Below, one piece after another: positions 1 to 6,659 of a stretch of DNA of 64,000 bases. The notes under the pieces were generated by a model. It was not told where the DNA came from and searched no databases. It worked only from the letters and a program-made list of their open reading frames with translations. The stretch covers positions 1 to 64,000 of IMG/VR virus record IMGVR_UViG_3300042406_000429, one strand, 5' to 3'. The position numbers were made by a program, and so were the translations under genes. Numbering within the stretch: the first letter of the stretch is position 1; each line of letters starts with the position of its first letter. The DNA is from a virus.

Positions 1-12
1 GGAGGAAGTGTG

Positions 13-159
13 ATGGTTATCGTTTATTGGCAACGTCGATCAATATATCAAGTTGGTGCATGGTCTATTGCTCAATACGATAGCGAGCAGGATATGTATC
101 CCGTGGATGATATTCAAGATCGCTCATGGTGGATTGTTCCTGGAACGTTGGAGGATTAA
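13..159 (+). CDS. Small protein of a local W-x-V-P-G-T-L-E-D family
   Basis: A 48-residue protein of unknown function, rich in Trp, Tyr and acidic residues. It starts at ATG 13 behind a strong GGAGGA at the window edge. Its end (WWIVPGTLED) is nearly the same as that of two small proteins at 1725-1853 and 1855-1998, and its start (VIVYWQ) matches the latter (IVVYWQ), so these are paralogs. The codons for the last residues contain TTGGAGGA, which also serves as Shine-Dalgarno for the next gene: TAA is followed directly by ATG. I know no function for this family. Confidence 0.75.
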   Translation: MVIVYWQRRSIYQVGAWSIAQYDSEQDMYPVDDIQDRSWWIVPGTLED

Positions 160-303
160 ATGACAGAGAAGCCGAAGAAGGTTATATCCGGATCTTACAG
201 CTACGTTTGTCGGACAGCGAGAGCTTGGGTGCACGCTGGATACCGTATTGTCAAGACTAAGCAGTGGGCAGACGGTAAGTGGTCTGTCGTATTGGAGCGC
301 TGA
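160..303 (+). CDS. Unknown small basic protein
   Basis: A 47-residue Lys/Arg-rich protein with several aromatic residues. ATG immediately follows the stop codon of the preceding gene, and its Shine-Dalgarno lies inside that gene's 3' end, so the two are translationally linked. No motif is recognised. Confidence 0.65.
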   Translation: MTEKPKKVISGSYSYVCRTARAWVHAGYRIVKTKQWADGKWSVVLER

Positions 304-305
304 GA

Positions 306-479
306 ATGACCGAGGACCAAATCGAACGTATCGCCGAACGGACCATGGACAGGCTCGACCGAGAGCTCAGCCGTGGTATCATTGACCAACAGACCTACGA
401 CCTAGAGGTACGAGAGCTAGACCAATGGTGTCTGGATGAGTATCGTCAGGCTCGAGCTCGACAGTATAGAGAGTGGTAA
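306..479 (+). CDS. Unknown small charged helical protein
   Basis: A 57-residue protein very rich in Glu, Asp and Arg, probably alpha-helical (TEDQIERIAERTMDRLDREL near the N terminus). I chose ATG 306 rather than an upstream GTG-frame extension because it follows the previous stop by two bases. Its stop overlaps the next start (TAATG). Function unknown. Confidence 0.65.
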   Translation: MTEDQIERIAERTMDRLDRELSRGIIDQQTYDLEVRELDQWCLDEYRQARARQYREW

Positions 480-622
480 TGGCGGATCATCTCTCTCATT
501 ATCTCCTCTGGCGGACACTGATGGATTGTCAGAGGAAAGGTATCGCCACCGAGAAAACTCTGCTTGACTTGGGCAAGTATTGGTGGTATGATGGGTATGA
601 AGGGTTTAATACGGATCACTAG
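479..622 (+). CDS. Unknown small protein
   Basis: A 47-residue ORF whose ATG overlaps the upstream stop codon (TAATG), which argues for translational coupling. It has a Tyr/Trp cluster near its C terminus (KYWWYDGYEG). No family recognised. Confidence 0.6.
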   Translation: MADHLSHYLLWRTLMDCQRKGIATEKTLLDLGKYWWYDGYEGFNTDH

Positions 623-631
623 GAGACGAAG

Positions 632-748
632 ATGGATTGGAAGCTGATTGGAGATTGTGTGGCTCTGTTCACGCTTGGTTTCGCATATGGCATCTGGATC
701 GAGTTGTATGTGGACATGGTGCGCTACCGGCGACGTTGGCGTAAGTGA
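632..748 (+). CDS. Small single-pass membrane protein
   Basis: A 38-residue protein with a Shine-Dalgarno (AGGAG) seven bases before ATG. A hydrophobic stretch at about residues 7-27 (LIGDCVALFTLGFAYGIWIE) is followed by a very basic tail (RYRRRWRK), so it probably sits in the inner membrane with the basic end in the cytoplasm. Role unknown. Confidence 0.6.
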   Translation: MDWKLIGDCVALFTLGFAYGIWIELYVDMVRYRRRWRK

Positions 749-925
749 GTCGCACCTTTAGAAAATCGGTTGATGTTCGTGCGGGGGACCCGGAGCCTAG
801 TATTATCTCCACACACCCCGACATGCCCAAAAGGTCAACCACACACCTCAAAAGGTCACACTGACTTTACCGAATGGATTTTAAAAAAATCCGCAACAAA
901 ATTTTTTGACTTTTAAAGTTCGAGC
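749..925 (+). other. Intergenic region with two 10-bp direct repeats
   Basis: Noncoding stretch ahead of the next promoter. It holds two copies of CAAAAGGTCA at 828-837 and 849-858, 21 bp apart, which is two turns of the helix and would place bound proteins on one face. A weak A/T hairpin (GGATTT 876-881 with AAATCC 887-892) may be a terminator for the upstream genes. An operator role for the repeats is inference. Confidence 0.4.
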
Positions 926-954
926 TTGACTTCTTATCAAAAGAGTGGTATCAT
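926..954 (+). promoter_or_regulatory. Strong sigma70-like early promoter
   Basis: TTGACT (926-931), 17-bp spacer, TATCAT (949-954). The surrounding 33 bp (919-951) are identical to 1664-1696, the second promoter. Transcription would begin at about 961, so the ATG at 961 would be almost leaderless; the gene more likely starts at 976 behind GGAGGGAG. Confidence 0.8.
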
Positions 955-975
955 AGTGATATGATGGAGGGAGAA

Positions 976-1176
976 ATGCGGACCTATACGAATAAGATCC
1001 TAGATCTGGTGGATGACGGACTCTATGGTCGTCTTGATCAAGCTGCACGAGACCTTATTGCATCGCTCCTTATGTATATGTCTGAGGACGATGTAAAGCA
1101 GTTCTGGATTGATTATGGTATGGACGATCCCTTTGGAGAAGACGAATTTTTTGGAGAGGAAGATGAAACTTTATAA
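976..1176 (+). CDS. Unknown acidic early protein
   Basis: A 66-residue protein ending in a strongly acidic tail (DEFFGEEDETL). I chose ATG 976 because a Shine-Dalgarno (GGAGGGAG) lies just before it, whereas ATG 961 would sit at the predicted transcript 5' end. It overlaps the next gene by 14 bases. The first gene of the early unit behind the 926 promoter; function unknown. Confidence 0.65.
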   Translation: MRTYTNKILDLVDDGLYGRLDQAARDLIASLLMYMSEDDVKQFWIDYGMDDPFGEDEFFGEEDETL

Positions 1177-1477
1177 AATTTCTCAGGAAGAAAACCGTGA
1201 TTATGATACCTATGATTCTGCCGTAGTCATTGCAGAGTCAGAGGATGAGGCTCGTCTTATTCATCCTTATTGGTATGGAGAATGTCCATATTTCTGGCGT
1301 GAGTCGGATGAGAAGTGGTGCTATAAGGCAGATGGTCGGGTTGTCGATACGTATGTGAAAGCAAATTATGGTACGTTATCGTGGACTTCTCCAGAATTTG
1401 TTCAGGTAGAATATCTGGGCGAAGCAAAGGAAGGTTCTGTAACTTCTATCGTTTGTTCTTCTTTCAATGCAGGGTAA
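1163..1477 (+). CDS. Unknown phage protein
   Basis: A 104-residue protein beginning MKLYKISQEENRDYDTYDSA with a good Shine-Dalgarno (GGAGAGGAAG). The start resembles a class of small phage proteins (KLYxISQ...YDTYDSxVVxAxSExxAR..HP) that I recognise only as hypothetical. It overlaps the preceding gene by 14 bases in another frame. It has three Cys and many aromatics in the middle. No enzymatic motif is visible. Confidence 0.7.
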   Translation: MKLYKISQEENRDYDTYDSAVVIAESEDEARLIHPYWYGECPYFWRESDEKWCYKADGRVVDTYVKANYGTLSWTSPEFVQVEYLGEAKEGSVTSIVCSSFNAG

Positions 1478-1518
1478 GATGCAGATCGAATCTAAGCACA
1501 TTTTGGAGAACTGAGAAA

Positions 1519-1674
1519 ATGTTATTCCATAGCTATTACCGTAAGGGATCCATCATAATCTATCGTAGAGACAGAGATCATGCATGGCTTCGACCATATG
1601 ATGATTTTTATGCAGGGACTTATCCTTTTTTCATTAATCGAGTTAATCGTCGCATGCGAAAAATTCGAGCTTGA
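1519..1674 (+). CDS. Unknown small basic protein
   Basis: A 51-residue basic protein (Arg- and Tyr-rich) with GGAG about ten bases before ATG 1519. Its stop codon TGA (1672-1674) lies within the TTGACT -35 box of the next promoter. Function unknown. Confidence 0.55.
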   Translation: MLFHSYYRKGSIIIYRRDRDHAWLRPYDDFYAGTYPFFINRVNRRMRKIRA

Positions 1675-1699
1675 CTTCTTATCAAAAGAGTGGTATAAT
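1671..1699 (+). promoter_or_regulatory. Strong sigma70-like early promoter (second copy)
   Basis: TTGACT (1671-1676), 17-bp spacer, perfect TATAAT (1694-1699). Positions 1664-1696 are identical over 33 bp to 919-951. The -35 box includes the stop codon of the upstream gene. It drives the genes from 1725. Confidence 0.85.
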
Positions 1700-1724
1700 T
1701 ATTCTATGGTTGAGGAGAAGTGAG

Positions 1725-1853
1725 ATGACAGTCTTTTATTCGTATTGGTATGACAACACTCGAAATATCTCGTTCATTCGTTATCTTAGCGAGTGCATCT
1801 GCGACGAAGCTGATATCTCCTACTGGGCAGTTCCCGGGACGTTGGAGGACTAA
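1725..1853 (+). CDS. Small protein of the W-x-V-P-G-T-L-E-D family
   Basis: A 42-residue paralog of the proteins at 13-159 and 1855-1998. The conserved end is YWAVPGTLED; the rest is divergent but keeps the early Tyr/Trp-rich segment. Start ATG 1725 has AGGAG seven bases upstream and lies 26 bases after the -10 box. The codons of its last residues supply GGAGGA for the next gene. Function unknown. Confidence 0.7.
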   Translation: MTVFYSYWYDNTRNISFIRYLSECICDEADISYWAVPGTLED

Positions 1854-1854
1854 G

Positions 1855-1998
1855 ATGATTGTCGTTTATTGGCAGTCGGTGTATATCTGTCCTGGCATGT
1901 TTGGTCATGCCTTTTATTTCACCGAACAGGATATGGCTCCCTATGATGAGAGCACCGATCACTCTTATTGGATTGTTCCGGGAACACTGGAGGACTAA
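1855..1998 (+). CDS. Small protein of the W-x-V-P-G-T-L-E-D family
   Basis: A 47-residue paralog of the 13-159 protein: both begin VxVYWQ and end SYWIVPGTLED or SWWIVPGTLED. ATG 1855 is one base after the preceding TAA. Its own 3' end again carries CTGGAGGA, the ribosome binding site for the gene at 1999. It is the second member of a tandem pair. Confidence 0.7.
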   Translation: MIVVYWQSVYICPGMFGHAFYFTEQDMAPYDESTDHSYWIVPGTLED

Positions 1999-2250
1999 AT
2001 GGAATTCTATTCACGAGACACCACGGATCGGTGGATTGAGATCAGAGAAGATCTTTATACCCGACTGCAGGAAGCCAAGGAATATGCAGAACGTCTCAAG
2101 AAGCACGTTGCATTTGACCCCTATGATGGGGGACTTAATGACGGCGAATTGAATGCAGTTCGAGAAGAGATCGAATTTCTGCAGGGAATCATTGATAAGA
2201 TCGATCGATCGTCAATGCGACGTCGCATTGATAAGATCGAGAGATCATAA
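1999..2250 (+). CDS. Unknown helical protein
   Basis: An 83-residue, highly charged and probably coiled-coil protein. It begins immediately after the TAA of the PGTLED gene, using that gene's 3' end as Shine-Dalgarno. The C-terminal part repeats a KIDRS/KIERS element. Function unknown. Confidence 0.7.
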   Translation: MEFYSRDTTDRWIEIREDLYTRLQEAKEYAERLKKHVAFDPYDGGLNDGELNAVREEIEFLQGIIDKIDRSSMRRRIDKIERS

Positions 2251-2480
2251 TGACAAAGGACCAACTATTATGTAAGGGCATTCGTGCAGATCGTATTGAG
2301 ATTGAAGCACAGATATCGGATCTTGAGTCTGATCTTAATAGCCTGCAGCAACTTTGTCCCCATATAAATGCTACTAAGACCTATAAGTCTTCCAGCGGGA
2401 ATTATGATCCCTCTATGGATCGTCAATGGTTTGAATATGAATGTCCTGATTGTGGAAAGCGATGGACGGAGGATAAGTGA
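2250..2480 (+). CDS. Small putative zinc-ribbon protein
   Basis: A 76-residue protein with a helical, probably coiled N-terminal half. It carries a possible metal site made of C36-P-H38 and C65-P-D-C68 (ECPDCGKRW), the arrangement of a small zinc ribbon. Start and stop overlap the neighbours (TAATG, TGATG). Zinc binding is inferred from spacing only. Confidence 0.65.
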   Translation: MTKDQLLCKGIRADRIEIEAQISDLESDLNSLQQLCPHINATKTYKSSSGNYDPSMDRQWFEYECPDCGKRWTEDK

Positions 2481-2755
2481 TGCACAATCTTACAATCATA
2501 AAGTCTCCTACCATTAAGGCTGACTTCTCAGCCGATCAGTGGGAACTGTTTACAATGTCTTTCCCTCGGGATGAAATTGAGTCCATAGCAAATAGACTGA
2601 ACAATGAACTAGAAGACTATGTCAATAATGGCTATACCATACAAGAGACTCTTAGTGGTATGCATGATATTATGAAGAAGTTTAGTAAATATGGTGCCTA
2701 TGACTCAGAACCTATTCGCTTTCTTGAACGTGTACTAGAGGAGATCTATAAGTGA
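2480..2755 (+). CDS. Unknown protein
   Basis: A 91-residue acidic, probably helical protein. ATG 2480 overlaps the previous TGA (TGATG) and follows GGAGGA by five bases, so I prefer it to the GTG at 2477. No motif recognised. Confidence 0.65.
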   Translation: MHNLTIIKSPTIKADFSADQWELFTMSFPRDEIESIANRLNNELEDYVNNGYTIQETLSGMHDIMKKFSKYGAYDSEPIRFLERVLEEIYK

Positions 2756-3054
2756 TGAAACTATCTTTAGAATTAAATTATGAAGCCTATGATGATGCCT
2801 TCCTTCAGATGCTCTATGAAGGATATGAAGCCTGTTACTATTCGTTTGTTGAAGATAGTAATAAAATGGCTCGAGATCCAGCACGTTATGAATATCTTGC
2901 AGAAGATGTTCTACACAATGCTGCTGTCTGTGGTGCATATGAAACTCTGGCCGAACACTATACTGCTGGGGACGGTCATAAGCGTAAGCTACAGGCCATC
3001 CGTGATCGTATTGAATATGGGCAGAAACTCGTCAAGGGTATGAGTAATGGATAG
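2755..3054 (+). CDS. Unknown acidic protein
   Basis: A 99-residue protein rich in Tyr, Glu and Ala, likely all-helical. ATG 2755 overlaps the upstream TGA, with GAGGAG upstream. It overlaps the next gene by eight bases. Function unknown. Confidence 0.65.
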   Translation: MKLSLELNYEAYDDAFLQMLYEGYEACYYSFVEDSNKMARDPARYEYLAEDVLHNAAVCGAYETLAEHYTAGDGHKRKLQAIRDRIEYGQKLVKGMSNG

Positions 3055-3283
3055 AGAGTTAGTAGTTATCGTTATTGGAGCGATAGCTATTGCAATAATA
3101 ATGACTTTTGTCATTACCATTGGCGGTGATCGGCAGGAATGGCTTGATCAACATTGTAAGGTTATTCATCGAAATCCCGATCGCACCGTCATGGAATATG
3201 ACGTATCTCTTAAAATGGTGATGCCCAAAACTTATTTTGGGCGAGTGTTCTATGAATGTGATGATGGAGAATGGCATGACTGA
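3047..3283 (+). CDS. Small membrane-anchored protein
   Basis: A 78-residue protein with one strong hydrophobic segment at residues 5-27 (VVIVIGAIAIAIIMTFVITI) and a C-terminal soluble part with two Cys. Its last codons overlap the next gene. Likely an inner-membrane protein; role unknown. Confidence 0.65.
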   Translation: MDRELVVIVIGAIAIAIIMTFVITIGGDRQEWLDQHCKVIHRNPDRTVMEYDVSLKMVMPKTYFGRVFYECDDGEWHD

Positions 3284-3464
3284 TTTTACTACGCTTACTG
3301 ATAAACAACTAACCGAGGAAATGGATCGTCTCTGGCGCCAGCATATGTATTATATGGCTGCTGAAGGTAATTGGAATCAAGAGGCTGCTGCTCGTGGAGC
3401 CAATGAAAAGGAATACTGGGCTTGTGTCGATGAATGCCATAAACGTGGTCTTGAATCGCTATGA
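3276..3464 (+). CDS. Unknown protein
   Basis: A 62-residue protein (MTDFTTLTDKQL...). I chose ATG 3276 over earlier in-frame Met codons because GGAG lies just ahead and it forms a short overlap with the preceding gene, as is usual here. It overlaps the next gene by ATGA. Function unknown. Confidence 0.6.
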   Translation: MTDFTTLTDKQLTEEMDRLWRQHMYYMAAEGNWNQEAAARGANEKEYWACVDECHKRGLESL

Positions 3465-3676
3465 TCTCCTTTGAGGATACCAGAGAATACGAATTCGTGT
3501 CGGAGGATCCGGTAACTATTTCGGACGGTTTGGCTGTTTGTCAAACCGCTTCTTTGGAGATTTCGAAGAAGGTTCCTTCGAACGTAACTGAACTTATTGC
3601 CTTCTGTATGAATAGAGGGTATATTAAGGTTAAAGTGAATAAACTAAAGAAACGTAGAGATTGGATTAAGCTATGA
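3461..3676 (+). CDS. Unknown protein
   Basis: A 71-residue protein with a basic C terminus (VKVNKLKKRRDWIKL). It is coupled to both neighbours by ATGA overlaps. No family recognised. Confidence 0.6.
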   Translation: MISFEDTREYEFVSEDPVTISDGLAVCQTASLEISKKVPSNVTELIAFCMNRGYIKVKVNKLKKRRDWIKL

Positions 3677-3786
3677 CTGATAACGAAAAGATTGAAGCTA
3701 AGATCGCTGCTATGGAAATGCTTATGATCCATGGGTATATTTCTCTTTCTAAGTATCTGGAGTTTCTTCGGAGTGTAAATAAGTAG
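3673..3786 (+). CDS. Unknown very small protein
   Basis: A 37-residue, probably helical peptide (MTDNEKIEAKIAAMEMLMIH...). Its ATG overlaps the preceding stop (ATGA). It ends the tightly coupled run that began at 1999. Confidence 0.5.
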   Translation: MTDNEKIEAKIAAMEMLMIHGYISLSKYLEFLRSVNK

Positions 3787-3817
3787 ACCGTCTCTTTAAA
3801 CAGCGAAAGCCTATATA

Positions 3818-4000
3818 ATGAGTGATTTTATTTTTAGTAAAAAGTTCCATCTTTGGATGATGTGGATTAATGGTTTCTTTGTATTGTGTAATGCATTGCT
3901 AATGTATGTTGCAGATTATCCTACTGTAAATTTTATGTGTGCTCTAATTTCTCTATTAGGGTTTTCCGCATCATATGTTATGTATAAAACTCAATCTTAA
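3818..4000 (+). CDS. Two-pass small membrane protein
   Basis: A 60-residue protein with two hydrophobic segments, about residues 12-31 and 36-55, separated by a short acidic loop. There is no strong Shine-Dalgarno, but it lies in a clear gap between genes on the same strand. Probably an inner-membrane protein. Confidence 0.55.
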   Translation: MSDFIFSKKFHLWMMWINGFFVLCNALLMYVADYPTVNFMCALISLLGFSASYVMYKTQS

Positions 4001-4016
4001 ACATAAGGAATAGTAA

Positions 4017-4199
4017 ATGACAAACGCTCATTATTATGTTTTAATGCATAAGAAAAAGGGTTTGGTTCTTGGTTTCTATTCTTCAATAGAAGAAGCAGAA
4101 TCAGCTAAACAGATTTTTTCTAGCCTAAATTCAAATGAATACGTACCCCTCAGTGAGATGGAAATTATAGAAACGAATTCAACCCTACAAAAGATTTAA
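4017..4199 (+). CDS. Unknown small protein
   Basis: A 60-residue protein with AAGGA upstream of ATG 4017. Pattern YYVLMHKKKGLVLGFYSSIEEA suggests a small alpha/beta domain. No known family. Confidence 0.55.
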   Translation: MTNAHYYVLMHKKKGLVLGFYSSIEEAESAKQIFSSLNSNEYVPLSEMEIIETNSTLQKI

Positions 4200-4210
4200 A
4201 AGGAACTCGT

Positions 4211-4396
4211 ATGGCAAAGGCAACTAAAAAATATAATCAGTCTAATTTGTTCGAGTTTAAGCCAGCCAATGATATTTCAGAAGAAGAAATTATTGAGTTG
4301 TCTAATCTTATTCGTATTGGCGTTTCTGGAGAAATTTTAAACAAAGCTTCTGACAATCTCAAGAAACATTTTGTTGAGGTTAAGAAGGCAGCATAA
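4211..4396 (+). CDS. Unknown small helical protein
   Basis: A 61-residue, charged and mostly helical protein with AAGGA six bases before ATG. Function unknown. Confidence 0.55.
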   Translation: MAKATKKYNQSNLFEFKPANDISEEEIIELSNLIRIGVSGEILNKASDNLKKHFVEVKKAA

Positions 4397-4406
4397 AGGA
4401 TATAAT

Positions 4407-4532
4407 ATGTTTTTTGACCCAAAGCTTGTTGTAGTTGTTTTACTACTAGTGGGCACCTTTCAGCCTCGAGCAGCTTTTGCTCTATTGGCTGGTTGGTTTC
4501 TATATCATAATTGGCATGCCTTTTTTGTATAA
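4407..4532 (+). CDS. Very small membrane protein
   Basis: A 41-residue, strongly hydrophobic protein (VVVVLLLVG, then ALLAGWFLY) with AAAGGA upstream of ATG 4407. Probably one or two membrane helices. Role unknown. Confidence 0.5.
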   Translation: MFFDPKLVVVVLLLVGTFQPRAAFALLAGWFLYHNWHAFFV

Positions 4533-4541
4533 GGAGCGAAA

Positions 4542-4694
4542 ATGAAACTCGTTGCAGCTATTGTCTATATGTGCATTGCGGGAATGTGTACCGAGCAACA
4601 TGTAGAAATTGAATCTAAAGCATGTAAGATTGGTCCTCTACATGGTAAAGTAATGGGGGCTGAAGCTAAATTTGGTATACGTTGTCAGGGATGA
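4542..4694 (+). CDS. Small exported Cys-containing protein
   Basis: A 50-residue protein with an N-terminal signal-like segment (MKLVAAIVYMCIAGMC) and two further Cys. Shine-Dalgarno AGGAG precedes ATG 4542. It may form a disulphide in the periplasm. It overlaps the next start by ATGA. Confidence 0.5.
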   Translation: MKLVAAIVYMCIAGMCTEQHVEIESKACKIGPLHGKVMGAEAKFGIRCQG

Positions 4695-4924
4695 TTCAAT
4701 ATATACCAGTCATATTAATTTGTAATTCTATGCTTTCCGATTTTGAATGTAAAGAAGGTGGTCGAGATACAACAATTATCATGGGAGAAATACAAAACAC
4801 TCCAATGAGTTGTGCAAAAGAAGGCTATGAAAGAATAGCAAAGAGTGCTCTTGCTCCGAGGCAAGGCGATATCTTTTATGTCAAAGTGAAATGTGTTCCA
4901 AGGGATATGAGTCGTGAGCGCTGA
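4691..4924 (+). CDS. Small probable exported protein
   Basis: A 77-residue protein starting with a short hydrophobic segment (MIQYIPVILICNSML) and with four Cys in all. It resembles its upstream neighbour in layout, with a short leader and Cys pairs, so the two may act together outside the cytoplasm. The ATGA overlap indicates coupling. Confidence 0.5.
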   Translation: MIQYIPVILICNSMLSDFECKEGGRDTTIIMGEIQNTPMSCAKEGYERIAKSALAPRQGDIFYVKVKCVPRDMSRER

Positions 4925-5234
4925 AGTTATACCTTTTCCTAAAACCAAAAAGCAGTTAGAGTTAGAAACTATGAAAGACTTTGTCAGTAAGGCAAAGACT
5001 ATCATTGCACGTAGTATTGCCGAAGAAATGAAGCAATACGATGTACCTAATGTAATGGGTGTTCCTGTAGAAGAGCCAAAAACTCGTCAACAATATCAAA
5101 ACATTCTAAAACAGTTTCTTGAACCAGAAGATTATCAAGATATTCTTTGCGGTATTTTAGATAAAGAACATTATGATAGTCTTGAGCGACCACTTCAAAA
5201 GATTATTGATGCATATTACTCGTTCTCATCATGA
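4914..5234 (+). CDS. Unknown soluble protein
   Basis: A 106-residue, mostly helical protein (MSAEVIPFPKTKKQL...). It starts at GTG 4914, 11 bases inside the preceding gene, with AAGGG about ten bases upstream. The AEVIPFP start is a common form for small phage proteins but does not assign a function. Confidence 0.6.
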   Translation: MSAEVIPFPKTKKQLELETMKDFVSKAKTIIARSIAEEMKQYDVPNVMGVPVEEPKTRQQYQNILKQFLEPEDYQDILCGILDKEHYDSLERPLQKIIDAYYSFSS

Positions 5235-5413
5235 CTGAGAAAAAAAGAATTTGGTTAGAATTATTGCTCATGTGCGGATATTTGATTATCCCATATTTCG
5301 ATGCAATATATATAACACAGAAGATGAAGGACTCTGGCACCTTAATGGAAGTCCAGTGTCACGATGACCCTAAAAATTGTTGGATTCAAGTCAAGGATAA
5401 ACGACATGAATGA
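5231..5413 (+). CDS. Small membrane-anchored protein
   Basis: A 60-residue protein with one hydrophobic segment (residues 7-25, IWLELLLMCGYLIIPYF) and a soluble tail with two Cys. It is coupled to the upstream gene by ATGA. Confidence 0.55.
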   Translation: MTEKKRIWLELLLMCGYLIIPYFDAIYITQKMKDSGTLMEVQCHDDPKNCWIQVKDKRHE

Positions 5414-5618
5414 ATGGCAGTATACTAATCAATTTTTTCTCGAAGGTAAAACGCATTATGTAGAGGGAGGGTCTATAAAGGATTGTCCCTATAATTATCT
5501 TTCCGTAGATCAGAGCAACGAGAGGCTAGTTCAGTCGGAACACTATCGTGAACGAGAGTGGTATGCTGGGTTCCATCAGGGTTTTCAGGACTCTCTCGAA
5601 GCCAAAAAGATCGCTTGA
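5406..5618 (+). CDS. Unknown protein
   Basis: A 70-residue protein. I chose ATG 5406 (MNEWQYTNQF) behind AAGGATAA. The C-terminal part (EREWYAGFHQGFQDSLEAKK) has a repeated aromatic-Gly pattern. Its stop TGA (5616-5618) lies inside the -35 box of the next promoter, as at 1672-1674. Confidence 0.6.
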   Translation: MNEWQYTNQFFLEGKTHYVEGGSIKDCPYNYLSVDQSNERLVQSEHYREREWYAGFHQGFQDSLEAKKIA

Positions 5619-5643
5619 CTTTTTTAAAATATCGAGCTATACT
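5615..5643 (+). promoter_or_regulatory. Strong sigma70-like promoter for the DUF932 gene
   Basis: TTGACT (5615-5620), 17-bp spacer, TATACT (5638-5643). Its initial region resembles the one behind the 1671 promoter (ATGGTTGA and GGAGAAG in both). Transcription would begin near 5650, leaving a short leader before ATG 5678. Confidence 0.8.
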
Positions 5644-5677
5644 ATGTATATGATGGTTGATGTGAAGGAGAAGTAAA

Positions 5678-6658
5678 ATGGCTCATGAAATCGAATTCGT
5701 TGATGGTGTCGCTCAGATGGCTTATGCTGGCGATGTTCCGTGGCATGGTCTTGGTGTTAAGGTTCTCGGGGATCTCACCCCGGAACAGATGTTGGAAGCT
5801 GCTGGTCTCAATTGGGAAGTCCAGAAGTTTCCTACTTTTGCTATTCTGGATGAAAACGATCCGGATAGTGTAATGGAGACAGGTCAGTCTGCTCTTGTTC
5901 GTATGAAGGACAAGAAGATGCTTGACGTTGTCTCTGACGACTGGAACCCCGTGCAGAATGCAGAGGCGTTCGACTTCTTTAATGAGTTTGTGATGGCTGG
6001 CGATATGGAGATGCATACCGCTGGTTCGCTAAAGGGAGGTCAGATCGTTTGGGGTCTCGCAAAGATCAAGGAATCTTTCGAGCTTTTCAAAGGAGATCAA
6101 ATTGACTCTTATCTTCTATTTTCTAATTTCCACAAGTATGGTTTCTCTACTGACGTTCGGTTTACGCCGATCCGAGTCGTTTGCAACAATACGCTCTCGC
6201 TCTCGCTCAGTTCGAAGGTAGAGCGTATGGTCAAGATTTCCCATCGTAAGCAGTTTAACCCTGCTAACGTGAAGGATATGCTTGGCATTGCAACCGACAA
6301 GCTCCAGAAGTATAAGGAGATGGCTCAGTTCCTTGGTTCGAAGAAGGCCAAGACTGAAACGATCGTCGAGTACTTCGAGCGTATCTTCCCGCTGGCTGGT
6401 GCTACTTCGGAAGATAAGGTTGAGGGTAAGCGTTCGAAGAATGCCAATATGGCTCTCGGTATTCTCGACACTCAGCCTGGTAGCGAATTCGCTCAGGGCA
6501 GCTGGTGGCAGCCTTTTAACGCTGTTACGTTTATGACCGATCACGTTCTCGGTCGTACGGCTGACACTCGAATGCAGTCGGCTTGGTATGGCTACAACAA
6601 GGGTCTCAAGACTAAGGCTCTTGAGCTTGCAGTAGAAATGGCCGAACAAGCGGCATAA
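5678..6658 (+). CDS. DUF932 phage/plasmid-like protein
   Basis: A 326-residue protein of the DUF932 (TIGR03299, phage/plasmid-like) family. The N terminus (MAHEIEF...PWHGLGVKV) and the internal VRFTPIRVVCNNTLSLSL segment are typical of that family, and the length is normal. It is common on phages and plasmids; the biochemical role is not established. It has its own strong promoter (5615-5643), a good Shine-Dalgarno (AAGGAGAAG) and a perfect terminator just downstream, so it is a monocistronic, probably highly expressed early gene. Its codon use (CGT, AAG, GTT) is more biased than that of the tail genes, in line with high expression. Confidence 0.9.
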   Translation: MAHEIEFVDGVAQMAYAGDVPWHGLGVKVLGDLTPEQMLEAAGLNWEVQKFPTFAILDENDPDSVMETGQSALVRMKDKKMLDVVSDDWNPVQNAEAFDFFNEFVMAGDMEMHTAGSLKGGQIVWGLAKIKESFELFKGDQIDSYLLFSNFHKYGFSTDVRFTPIRVVCNNTLSLSLSSKVERMVKISHRKQFNPANVKDMLGIATDKLQKYKEMAQFLGSKKAKTETIVEYFERIFPLAGATSEDKVEGKRSKNANMALGILDTQPGSEFAQGSWWQPFNAVTFMTDHVLGRTADTRMQSAWYGYNKGLKTKALELAVEMAEQAA

Positions 6659-6659
6659 G

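Noticed and set aside
3814-3819. TATAAT just before the 3818 gene as a promoter
   Set aside because: No acceptable -35 box at 16-18 bp, and it would overlap the start codon.
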